Shown here piece by piece: positions 1 through 5,228 of a DNA stretch of 5,783 nt. Location: contig CACXCV010000090.1 in NCBI GenBank assembly GCA_902766215.1, positions 1-5,783 of the forward strand. Direction: 5' to 3'. Below the pieces are notes generated by a model. The model saw only the letters and a program-made list of their open reading frames with translations, had not been told where the DNA came from and did not search any database. This DNA comes from Oscillospiraceae bacterium. Its GTDB lineage: Bacteria; Bacillota; Clostridia; Oscillospirales; Oscillospiraceae. A program made the translations under genes and the position numbers. Position 1 is the first letter of the stretch, and each line of letters starts with the position of its first letter.

Positions 1-126
1 AAGCTGGTGATCCTGGTGCTGGGTGCGCTGGGTCTGGCCGGCATGTGGCTGGCGGTGTTCGCGGACGTGGGCGTGTCGGTGCTGGCCATCTGCAACTCCA
101 TGCGGGTGCTGGCCATGAAGGTATAA
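1..126 (+). CDS. Heavy-metal translocating P1B-type ATPase, C-terminal end (partial)
   Basis: Only the last 41 codons and the TAA stop are present; the gene enters from the left edge. The peptide is a hydrophobic pair of helices ending in a short Arg/Lys tail. It contains the segment AVFADVGVSVLAICNSMRVL, which matches the last transmembrane helix and the closing Asn-x-x-Arg-Leu of metal-exporting P1B ATPases. The Asp at nt 64-66 sits where ZntA/CadA-type pumps have their metal-binding Asp, whereas copper pumps of the CopA type usually have Met/Ser residues there. From family knowledge, such pumps use ATP to export Zn2+, Cd2+ or Pb2+ across the cytoplasmic membrane. The Zn/Cd/Pb assignment is inferred from this single residue. 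The catalytic DKTGT and nucleotide-binding domains lie outside the window, so activity cannot be judged. The gene is followed at once by a double-hairpin terminator region. Confidence 0.85.
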   Translation, partial: KLVILVLGALGLAGMWLAVFADVGVSVLAICNSMRVLAMKV

Positions 127-136
127 CAGAAACGGC

Positions 137-173
137 GGAAGCCGCGGGAGGAACTGCGCCTCCCGCGGCTTCC
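137..173. repeat. Perfect 15-bp inverted repeat (first intergenic hairpin)
   Basis: The arms at 137-151 and 159-173 are perfectly complementary over 15 bp and enclose a 7-base loop. The stem is very GC-rich. No run of T follows on either strand (TGAAAAAATG on plus, GCCGTTTCTG on minus), so it is not a canonical intrinsic terminator by itself. It begins 10 bases after the ATPase stop codon and probably protects that mRNA's 3' end or supports the terminator just downstream. Confidence 0.7.
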
Positions 174-174
174 T

Positions 175-222
175 GAAAAAATGAACTGCTGCCGGCCCTG
201 GGGCCGGCAGCAGCTTTTTTTG
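175..222. terminator. Bidirectional intrinsic terminator between convergent genes
   Basis: A perfect 12-bp GC-rich stem (186-197 with 202-213) with a 4-base loop is followed on the plus strand by C and seven T (215-221). Read on the minus strand the same stem is followed by TTCATTTTTT, a slightly broken U-tract. It therefore can end both the plus-strand ATPase transcript and the minus-strand membrane-protein transcript, whose stop codon at 228-230 is only about 14 bases from the stem. The convergent gene arrangement fits this. Confidence 0.88.
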
Positions 223-227
223 TCCAT

Positions 228-1286
228 TCAGTCCGGCAGCTTGATCAGCGGACTGCCGGCGTCGGGGTCGCCGGCGGCGGCCCGGGCGCAGAAGGCGCCG
301 AAGTCGCTGCAGAACTGGTCATAGTTGTCCTGGCTGTAGCCGGTGACAAACCTGCCGCCGTGCGCGTGCAGGATGCGGATCATCTGCTCGCGCTGGGCGT
401 CTTCCTTGACGCACAGCTCGTGATATTCCCGCTGGTTGGTAAAGATGGACACCGGCCACTTGTATTTGCCCAGCACATGGGGGTCGAACTGCTTGTACAC
501 CCACACCACGCTGCCAAAGGAGAAGACGTGGTGCACCGGCCCCTTGCTGTACCAGATGTAATCCTTGCCCACCCGGGCGTTGCCGAAGCTCTCGGCCTGC
601 TGCCACTCCTGGGCGGCGGCTGCGTCGCTGCCCAGCAGGGCGCGCACCTGCCGATGATACCAGCCGGAGGCCACCAGTGCCAGCTCAACGCCCAGCCACA
701 CCAGGCAGACCAGCCCCAGCAGGAAAAGAACCCAGTTCCACAAGATGCTCAGCCCGCCGACGTGGTCTACCTCCAGATTCAGCGCCAGCACGGTGCCGGT
801 GGGGTTTTCCACGTCGGTAAAGCCCTCGACGGACGAGCCGGTCAGCCACTCGTTGAGCATCTTCAGCCAGTCGTCGCCCAATGTCTCCACCTCGCCGGAA
901 ACGGTGCCCATGGGATTGAGCACGCCGGAGTTGTTGCGATAGTAGTCATAGGCCTGATCGGCGGCGCGGGAGAACTGACTGCTGTAATGGTTGCCTGCGT
1001 GCAGGGACATATAGGTCTGATCGCCGATCTTCAGAACGTAATAGGATTTGACGGTTTTGCCGGAGTTGTCCAGCGTGGCATAGGCGCTCATCAGCTGGCT
1101 GATGTCCACCTTGACATAGTCGCCGGCCTGCACGCTGCCGCCCAGCGAAAGCAGGTCCTGCGGCCCGGCGAGGATCCGAACGATGTTGCCCGTGGTGGCG
1201 GCCAGCAGCAGCACGGCCAGCACCAGCGCGGCAATCAGCCGCGGCAGAATGACCAGCAGGCTGTGGCGCTTCATTGCCTGATACAT
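228..1286 (-). CDS. Two-pass membrane protein of unknown function (possibly DUF6709 family)
   Basis: The 352-residue product begins with a short basic N-terminus. A transmembrane helix follows at about residues 10-32, then a roughly 145-residue polar region (34-179), a second helix at about 180-208, and a cytoplasmic C-terminal domain (209-352). By the positive-inside rule the middle region faces outward. The C-terminal domain has an aromatic segment, GKDYIWYSKGPVHHV followed by SVVWVYKQ at about 240-266, resembling the strand pattern of small membrane-anchored PH-like or SH3-like domains. No catalytic motif is visible. The general shape recalls DUF6709 proteins of gut Clostridia, but this is from memory and uncertain. 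The start at 1286 is favoured by AGGAGA at 1294-1299, seven bases upstream; Met5 is a weaker alternative. The gene is monocistronic, with its own promoter and terminator. Its function is not known. Confidence 0.85.
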   Translation of the reverse strand: MYQAMKRHSLLVILPRLIAALVLAVLLLAATTGNIVRILAGPQDLLSLGGSVQAGDYVKVDISQLMSAYATLDNSGKTVKSYYVLKIGDQTYMSLHAGNHYSSQFSRAADQAYDYYRNNSGVLNPMGTVSGEVETLGDDWLKMLNEWLTGSSVEGFTDVENPTGTVLALNLEVDHVGGLSILWNWVLFLLGLVCLVWLGVELALVASGWYHRQVRALLGSDAAAAQEWQQAESFGNARVGKDYIWYSKGPVHHVFSFGSVVWVYKQFDPHVLGKYKWPVSIFTNQREYHELCVKEDAQREQMIRILHAHGGRFVTGYSQDNYDQFCSDFGAFCARAAAGDPDAGSPLIKLPD

Positions 1287-1336
1287 GATGCATCTCTCCT
1301 GTGTAATTCTTTGGGGTCTGCGGTGATGACAGCCGT

Positions 1337-1365
1337 ATTATACACCGCCCGGGAGTGAAAGTCAT
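1337..1365 (-). promoter_or_regulatory. SigA-type promoter for the two-pass membrane protein
   Basis: On the minus strand there is a perfect -10 box TATAAT (1337-1342), a 17-base spacer, and a -35 box ATGACT (1360-1365) that matches four of six consensus positions. Transcription should start near 1330, giving a leader of about 44 bases before the ATG at 1286, with a good ribosome binding site. The -35 box lies one base from the T-run that ends the upstream HAD gene. Confidence 0.75.
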
Positions 1366-1366
1366 T

Positions 1367-1419
1367 AAAAACTGTGCCCCGGCGTTATGCCAGCAGCAGC
1401 GGCGTCAGCGCGCCGGCAC
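1367..1419 (-). terminator. Probable terminator overlapping the 3' end of the HAD gene
   Basis: On the minus strand GTGCCGGCG (1411-1419) can pair with CGCCGGGGCAC (1374-1384), leaving a two-base GG bulge and a loop of about 26 bases that includes the HAD stop codon. It is followed by AG and five T (1367-1371). The large loop and the bulge make it imperfect, but the position directly after the stop codon and before the next promoter fits transcription termination. Confidence 0.45.
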
Positions 1420-2035
1420 CGGCGGCCAGCAGGTCGGCCCCTGCGTCGGTCAGCTCGTGCCGGGAGCCGCCGCCATAGAGCACGCCCACGCCGGTCATGC
1501 CGCATGCATGCCCGGCCAGAATGTCGGTGGCCCGGTCGCCCACCATGGCGCAGCCGCCGCCGTCGGTCAGGCCGCAGAGGGCCATGCCATAGCGCAGCAC
1601 GTCGATCTTTTCATCCCGCGAGCCGTCCAGCGCGGCGGCGGCCACATGGACAAAATAGCGGCGGAGGTCAAAGTGATCCAAGATCCGCAGCGTGAAAACC
1701 TCGGGCTTGCTGGTGGCCAGCACCAGCTGCTTTCCGGCCTGCTGCAGCGCAGCCAGCATGTTTGTCACGCCGGGATAGACGCTGTTTTCAAACAGACCTA
1801 CGGTGGAATACCGCTCGCGGTAATAGGCCACGGCCTGCCGGGCGGCTGCCTCGTCAAAGGCGTATTGCGCGGTAAAGGAGGTCATCAGCGGCGGGCCGAT
1901 AAAGTTTTCGGCGGTGTCGCGCCCGGCAGGATCCACGCCCAGCTTGTCCAGCGCATAGCGCACACAGGCCAGCACGCCGGGGGCAGAGTCGGTCAGCGTG
2001 CCGTCCAGATCGAAAAAGATGGTATGAAAGCTCAT
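1385..2035 (-). CDS. HAD-superfamily phosphatase (phosphoglycolate phosphatase-like)
   Basis: The 216-residue protein has all four HAD motifs. Motif I is FFDLDGTLTD with nucleophile Asp9 and acid Asp11. Motif II is LVLATSKP with Thr108, and the Lys of motif III is Lys143 in GSRDEK. Motif IV is MVGDRATD with Asp167 and Asp171. A cap helical region lies between about 15 and 85 and includes ENFIGPPL, typical of Gph-like HAD-IA enzymes. The expected reaction is Mg2+-dependent hydrolysis of a small phosphate ester in the cytoplasm; the substrate cannot be told from sequence. An upstream extension of this reading frame is a shadow of the ygiQ tail. The start at 2035 is supported by the HAD N-terminus, by GAGG at 2042-2045 six bases away, and by a 4-base ATGA overlap with the ygiQ stop, which suggests translational coupling. 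Confidence 0.92.
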   Translation of the reverse strand: MSFHTIFFDLDGTLTDSAPGVLACVRYALDKLGVDPAGRDTAENFIGPPLMTSFTAQYAFDEAAARQAVAYYRERYSTVGLFENSVYPGVTNMLAALQQAGKQLVLATSKPEVFTLRILDHFDLRRYFVHVAAAALDGSRDEKIDVLRYGMALCGLTDGGGCAMVGDRATDILAGHACGMTGVGVLYGGGSRHELTDAGADLLAAGAGALTPLLLA

Positions 2036-4104
2036 TTTCTGCCTCGCTTTTCTCCACCGCTGTTCCGGCTGCTGCGCCCGCCGGTTTGCGCCGGGCGGGT
2101 CTGCCTGTCCTGACTGCGCCCCTGCGCCTGCCGGGCAGGGCCGGATTTCGCGCCGCCCCCGCCGGACTGGCCGGCATTGCCGCTGCCGGGCTGCATGCCG
2201 CTGGGGCGCGCCGGGCCGTGCTGTCCGCCGGCCTTTGCTCCGGCTGTGCCGGGCTGCTTCTGCGGGCGCTGGATGCGGCCGTCTGCCTTTTGCGCTGCGC
2301 GGGGAACGGCTTTGTGCGGCGGGCGGATGAGACACTGGGGGCCAAAGCCCACCAGGTCCATACGCCCGGCCTTTTGCAGCGCCTCCAGCACCAGGCTGTA
2401 GTTCTTGGGGTTGCGATACTGGATCAGCGCCCGCTGCATGGCCTTTTCGTGGGGGTCGGTGGGGGTGTAGACCTGTTCCATGGTGCGGGGGTCATAGCCG
2501 GTGCAGTACATCACGGTGGAGATGGTCGAGGGCGTTGGATAGAAATCCTGCACCTGCTCGGGCATATAGCCCAGGTCGCGCAGATATTCGGCCAGCTCGA
2601 CGGCCTCCTTCAGCGTGGAGCCGGGGTGGCTGCTCATCAGATAGGGCACCAGGTACTGTTCCTTGCCCAGCTGCTGGTTGATCTGCCGGTATTTGCGCAC
2701 AAAGCGGTTATACACGCTGCGGTCAGGCTTGCCCATCAGCTTCAGCACCGGGTCGGAGATGTGCTCGGGCGCCACCTTCAGCTGGCCGGACACATGGTAT
2801 TCCACCAGCTCACGGAAGAAGGTTTCGTCCTTGTCGCAGAGCAGATAGTCAAAGCGGATGCCGCTGCGGACAAAGACCTTTTTCACTCCGGGCAGGGCGC
2901 GGAGCTTGCGCAGCAGGGCCAGATAGTCGCTGTGATCCACCTCAAGATTGCGGCAGGGATAGGGGAACAGGCACTGCCGGTTCTTGCACGCGCCGTGGGT
3001 CAGCTGCTTGCTGCAGGCGGGCTTGCGGAAGTTGGCCGTTGGGCCGCCCACGTCGTGGATATAACCCTTGAAATCCGGGTCGGCGGTCATCATCCGCGCC
3101 TCTTCCAGCAGCGACTCGTGGCTGCGCGACTGGATAATCCGCCCCTGATGAAAGGTCAGCGCGCAGAAGCTGCATGCGCCGTAGCAGCCGCGGCAGGAGG
3201 TCAGCGAAAACTTGACCTCCTCGATGGCGGGCACGCCGCCCAGCGCGTCATAGCTGGGGTGCCAGGCACGGGCATAGGGCAGGGCATAGACCTCGTCCAT
3301 CTCCTCAGTGGTCAGGGGTGGTTGGGGCGGGTTTTGAATGATGTATCCGTCGCCGCAGGGCTCAGCCAGCGCCTGGGCGGTGAAGGGGTCGGTGTTCTGA
3401 TACTGCACGCCAAAGCTTTCGGCATAGGCGCGGCGGCTCATGCGCACCGTTTCGCTGGGTGGCAGCAGGGCATAGTCCACGCCCTCCATCAGCGACCCGG
3501 ACCGGTAGACTGTGCCGCGGACAAAGGTGATGTCATGCACCGACAGGCCGCTGTCCAGCGCATCGGCGCACTCGACAATGCTCTTTTCGCCCATGCCGTA
3601 AAGCAGCAGATCGGCCCCGGAATCCACCAGAATGGAGGGAAACATTTTGTTCGACCAGTAGTCATAGTGGCTCAGGCGGCGCAGGCTGGCCTCCAGCCCG
3701 CCGATGAGGATGGGTGTGTCGGGATAGCGCTGACGGATCAGCCGGCAATAGGTGGTCACGGCATAGTCCGGGCGCTTGCCCATCACGCCGCCGGGGGTGT
3801 AATAGTCCATTTTGCGGCGGCGCTTGGCCACCGAGTAATGGCAGACCATCGAGTCCATGTTGCCGCCCATGACCAGGAAGCCCAGCCGGGGCGCCCCGAG
3901 GATGGCAATGGAGTCGGGATTGTGCCAGTCGGGCTGGCTGATGATGCCCACCCGGTAGCCGTGCGCCTCCAGCACGCGGCTGATGATCGCATGGCCAAAG
4001 CTGGGGTGGTCGACATAGGCGTCGCCGATGACATAGACAAAGTCACACTGATCCCAGCCCCGCTGGGCCATGTCAGCCCGGGAGATGGGGAGAAACTCAG
4101 ACAT
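2032..4104 (-). CDS. ygiQ: YgiQ-family radical SAM protein with extended basic C-terminal tail
   Basis: This is a 690-residue radical SAM protein. The N-terminal YgiQ domain includes GDAYVDHPSFGHAIISR at about 27-43 and the conserved GGLEASLRRLSHYDYW. The Fe-S cluster motif CX3CX2C is intact at Cys307, Cys311 and Cys314, within RGCYGACSFC followed by ALTFHQGR; a further Cys is at 304. A C-terminal DUF3362-like part ends near residue 590. The reaction of this family has not been established to my knowledge; a cytoplasmic SAM-dependent radical chemistry is expected. The last 100 or so residues are low complexity (Gly, Ala, Gln, Arg, Pro, Lys), probably disordered and basic, possibly RNA-binding. 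The start at 4104 is preferred over 4131 because AAAGGAG at 4112-4118 lies seven bases upstream and the family N-terminus begins there. The stop overlaps the HAD start as ATGA. Confidence 0.95.
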   Translation of the reverse strand: MSEFLPISRADMAQRGWDQCDFVYVIGDAYVDHPSFGHAIISRVLEAHGYRVGIISQPDWHNPDSIAILGAPRLGFLVMGGNMDSMVCHYSVAKRRRKMDYYTPGGVMGKRPDYAVTTYCRLIRQRYPDTPILIGGLEASLRRLSHYDYWSNKMFPSILVDSGADLLLYGMGEKSIVECADALDSGLSVHDITFVRGTVYRSGSLMEGVDYALLPPSETVRMSRRAYAESFGVQYQNTDPFTAQALAEPCGDGYIIQNPPQPPLTTEEMDEVYALPYARAWHPSYDALGGVPAIEEVKFSLTSCRGCYGACSFCALTFHQGRIIQSRSHESLLEEARMMTADPDFKGYIHDVGGPTANFRKPACSKQLTHGACKNRQCLFPYPCRNLEVDHSDYLALLRKLRALPGVKKVFVRSGIRFDYLLCDKDETFFRELVEYHVSGQLKVAPEHISDPVLKLMGKPDRSVYNRFVRKYRQINQQLGKEQYLVPYLMSSHPGSTLKEAVELAEYLRDLGYMPEQVQDFYPTPSTISTVMYCTGYDPRTMEQVYTPTDPHEKAMQRALIQYRNPKNYSLVLEALQKAGRMDLVGFGPQCLIRPPHKAVPRAAQKADGRIQRPQKQPGTAGAKAGGQHGPARPSGMQPGSGNAGQSGGGGAKSGPARQAQGRSQDRQTRPAQTGGRSSRNSGGEKRGRK

Positions 4105-4160
4105 AGCAAGGCTCCTTTCGCGCCGCGGCATGAAGCCGGCCGCATCGCGTCACTGCTATT

Positions 4161-4189
4161 AGTGTATCAAACTTTGTCCCCCGGCGCAA
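4161..4189 (-). promoter_or_regulatory. Possible extended -10 promoter for ygiQ-HAD operon
   Basis: On the minus strand TGATACACT contains a TGn-extended -10 element with TACACT at 4161-4166. A weak -35, TTGCGC (4184-4189), lies 17 bases upstream inside the hairpin arm. Transcription would start near 4154, about 50 bases before the ygiQ ATG. The match is moderate, and read-through from the upstream membrane-protein gene is an alternative. Confidence 0.4.
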
Positions 4190-4210
4190 CCGAAACTTGC
4201 GCCGGGGGAC
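4176..4210 (-). terminator. Strong hairpin after the CmpB-like gene, probable terminator without a good U-tract
   Basis: A perfect 14-bp GC-rich stem (4176-4189 with 4197-4210) has a 7-base loop and starts 20 bases past the stop codon of the upstream minus-strand gene. On the minus strand it is followed by AAAGTTTGAT, so the U-tract is poor. It may act as a partial terminator or as an mRNA 3' stabiliser, separating the CmpB-like gene from ygiQ. It overlaps the candidate ygiQ promoter. Confidence 0.5.
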
Positions 4211-4229
4211 GGGGTGAAAAGTTTACGGC

Positions 4230-4643
4230 CTACAGCCAGCGGTGCCGGGGCTTCTCCTCGTGAAACAGCGCAAAGCGCAGCCAGTCGTCGGCCAGCACGG
4301 CCAGGCTGCTCAGCGGAATCCACAGCAGGAAATAGTACAGGCAGATCTGCCCCATAAAGTTTAGCGGCAGGTGAGAATAGTCCCACACCCGCAGCCCCAG
4401 CCCCACGTTGACAATCAGCCCGCAGGCCAGCTCCAGCGCCGTGACCACGCAGGCGCCGAAGAGCGACTGGACCCACATGGGCAGCTCGGGCCGGCGGCCC
4501 TCGTTCAGCAGCCCCAGCAGCACAAAGCACAGCCCGCCCAGCAGAAACATGGACGGGTGCGACCAGCCGCGCCAGAGCCACTCCAGCAGGACGTACACCA
4601 TCCCGCCGATGTAAAACAGAATTCCGGTTTTCCAGATGCGCAT
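4230..4643 (-). CDS. Small four-helix membrane protein, putative ABC-transporter permease (CmpB-like, PF06541 type)
   Basis: The 137-residue protein has four probable transmembrane helices at about 8-22, 31-47, 56-80 and 96-118, with a short basic cytoplasmic tail. The segment VWDYSHLPLNFMGQICLYY at about 87-105 closely fits the conserved core of the family called putative ABC-transporter type IV (CmpB). That family name is a prediction; its transport role is unproven, and no ATPase gene is next to it here. The start at 4643 is chosen because AGGGAGG (4650-4656) lies six bases upstream; a longer reading frame to 4940 has no ribosome binding site and runs through the divergent promoters. It is probably monocistronic, with a hairpin 20 bases after the stop. 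Confidence 0.82.
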   Translation of the reverse strand: MRIWKTGILFYIGGMVYVLLEWLWRGWSHPSMFLLGGLCFVLLGLLNEGRRPELPMWVQSLFGACVVTALELACGLIVNVGLGLRVWDYSHLPLNFMGQICLYYFLLWIPLSSLAVLADDWLRFALFHEEKPRHRWL

Positions 4644-4690
4644 GATTGTCCTCCCTAAAAAACACACCGTTGTCGGATTGCCTATGGGAT

Positions 4691-4720
4691 AGTATACCCG
4701 TTCCGGGGATTTCATGCACA
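4691..4720 (-). promoter_or_regulatory. Possible promoter of the CmpB-like gene
   Basis: On the minus strand TATACT (4691-4696) matches five of six -10 positions. The best -35, TGTGCA (4715-4720) at 18 bases, matches only three. Transcription from here gives a leader of about 40 bases ending in an excellent ribosome binding site. The poor -35 suggests low activity or activator dependence. Confidence 0.4.
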
Positions 4721-4752
4721 GTTCCGAATCTGTGGAATGTGTAAAAATTGAG

Positions 4753-4781
4753 TTGATGCATTTTGTATTCTCTGCTATAAT
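4753..4781 (+). promoter_or_regulatory. Strong extended -10 promoter of the str (L7Ae-rpsL) operon
   Basis: The -35 box TTGATG (4753-4758) and the -10 box TATAAT (4776-4781) are 17 bases apart. The -10 is perfect and is preceded by TGC, giving the extended TGnTATAAT motif. Transcription should begin near 4788, about 79 bases before the L7Ae-like start codon. This is the best promoter in the window, as expected for a ribosomal-protein operon. Since the gene upstream is divergent, it is the only visible source of transcription for the cluster. Confidence 0.85.
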
Positions 4782-4793
4782 ACAAAAATGTTG

Positions 4794-4850
4794 TGGGCTT
4801 GGTATGCCCAAATGAGCGAATTTCTGGCGCGATATTCCAAAATGCGCCGG
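4794..4850 (+). promoter_or_regulatory. Structured 5' leader with two short hairpins
   Basis: The leader can form TGGGC/GCCCA (4794-4798 with 4806-4810). A second stem, CTGGCGCG with TGCGCCGG (4824-4831 with 4843-4850), includes G-U pairs and ends two bases before the ribosome binding site AAGGGGG (4853-4859). I see no canonical kink-turn or known riboswitch here. Any regulatory role is inference. Confidence 0.35.
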
Positions 4851-4866
4851 GCAAGGGGGCGTAGCC

Positions 4867-5112
4867 ATGCTGACCGCACTGTCCAATTCCAAACACATTG
4901 CCGGGGCCAAGCAGATCCGCAAGGCTGTCCGCGCCGGCACCGTCGAGCGGGTCTATCTGGCCAAAGACGCCGATGACCGCGTGACCGCCCCGCTGGAGGA
5001 GCTGTGCCGCCAGACCGGAACGCTGATGACCTGGGTTCCCACCATGCGCGAGCTGGGCGTGGCCTGCGGCATCGAGGTCGCCACGGCCTGCGCCGGGATG
5101 CTCAGGGAATAA
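4867..5112 (+). CDS. rplGB: L7Ae/L30e-family ribosomal-type RNA-binding protein (YbxF-like)
   Basis: The 81-residue protein fits the compact L7Ae/L30e/S12e/Gadd45 fold. It has an N-terminal KQIRKAVRAG helix, the strand-loop VERVYLAKDADDRV at about 26-39, and the signature GVACGIEVATACAG near residues 64-77. From family knowledge, B. subtilis YbxF binds kink-turn RNAs and is found with ribosomes, and its gene lies between rpoC and rpsL. Here it also directly precedes rpsL, which strongly supports the call. The start at 4867 has AAGGGGG at 4853-4859, seven bases upstream. It is the first gene of the operon under the promoter at 4753-4781. The gap to rpsL is 116 bases, longer than usual for a tight ribosomal operon. 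The symbol is assigned by position, since the paralogue YlxQ has the same fold. Confidence 0.88.
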   Translation: MLTALSNSKHIAGAKQIRKAVRAGTVERVYLAKDADDRVTAPLEELCRQTGTLMTWVPTMRELGVACGIEVATACAGMLRE

Positions 5113-5140
5113 CTCACCGAAGACAATACAGTTTATTTCC

Positions 5141-5199
5141 CGCAGCGGTATAAATTGCCGTCTGCCGGGCGATAATATATCGCGTGCCCTGCGGCACGC
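5141..5199 (+). promoter_or_regulatory. Structured leader just upstream of rpsL
   Basis: Several inverted repeats crowd this gap. A bulged stem pairs CCCGCAGCGG (5139-5148) with the segment ending CCGGG near 5169. GCGATA/TATCGC (5169-5174 with 5178-5183) is next, followed by a 7-bp GC stem GCGTGCC/GGCACGC (5182-5188 with 5193-5199) with a CTGC loop. The last stem shares two bases with the previous one, so they are mutually exclusive. It ends 11 bases before the AAAGGAGG ribosome binding site. TATAAA at 5149-5154 lacks a matching -35, so an internal promoter is unlikely. Confidence 0.4.
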
Positions 5200-5210
5200 C
5201 ATCACGAAGG

Positions 5211-5218
5211 AAAGGAGG
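5211..5218 (+). promoter_or_regulatory. Ribosome binding site deciding the rpsL start
   Basis: AAAGGAGG is a full match to the anti-Shine-Dalgarno core and ends ten bases before the ATG at 5229. It lies inside the longer open frame that starts at 5184, showing that the upstream ATG is not the true start. Confidence 0.85.
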
Positions 5219-5228
5219 ACCATTATCC

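Noticed and set aside
360..1358. A 332-codon plus-strand open frame opposite the membrane-protein gene.
   Set aside because: It has shadow composition, no translation signals, and runs across the minus-strand promoter and start region; the minus-strand product has clear transmembrane helices and a good start.
2036..2335. Possible 100-residue N-terminal extension of the HAD phosphatase.
   Set aside because: It is the frame shadow of the ygiQ tail; the HAD motif begins right after the ATG at 2035, which has a ribosome binding site and the ATGA overlap.
2086..4263. A 725-codon open frame on the plus strand antisense to almost the whole ygiQ gene.
   Set aside because: It is rich in His, Gln, Ala and Gly with no family features and no ribosome binding site. 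The opposite strand has a clear conserved protein, so this is a GC-driven shadow.
4788..4976. A 62-codon plus-strand frame starting close to the predicted transcription start, as a possible leaderless upstream peptide.
   Set aside because: It overlaps the L7Ae-like gene out of frame, has no ribosome binding site and its C-terminal half is only a shadow of that gene.
5149..5178. TATAAA and TAATAT as -10 boxes of a promoter for rpsL.
   Set aside because: No acceptable -35 is found at 16-18 bases for either, and TTGCCG at 5155 is only 12 bases from the second.
4159..5223. A 354-codon minus-strand open frame covering the L7Ae-like gene, the promoters and the CmpB-like gene.
   Set aside because: It crosses the divergent promoters and is out of frame with both recognised genes; no conserved domain is visible.
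5184..5228. An upstream in-frame ATG for rpsL giving 15 extra residues.
   Set aside because: It lies inside a hairpin, and the translated extension spans the ribosome binding site; S12 proteins begin with the sequence encoded from 5229.
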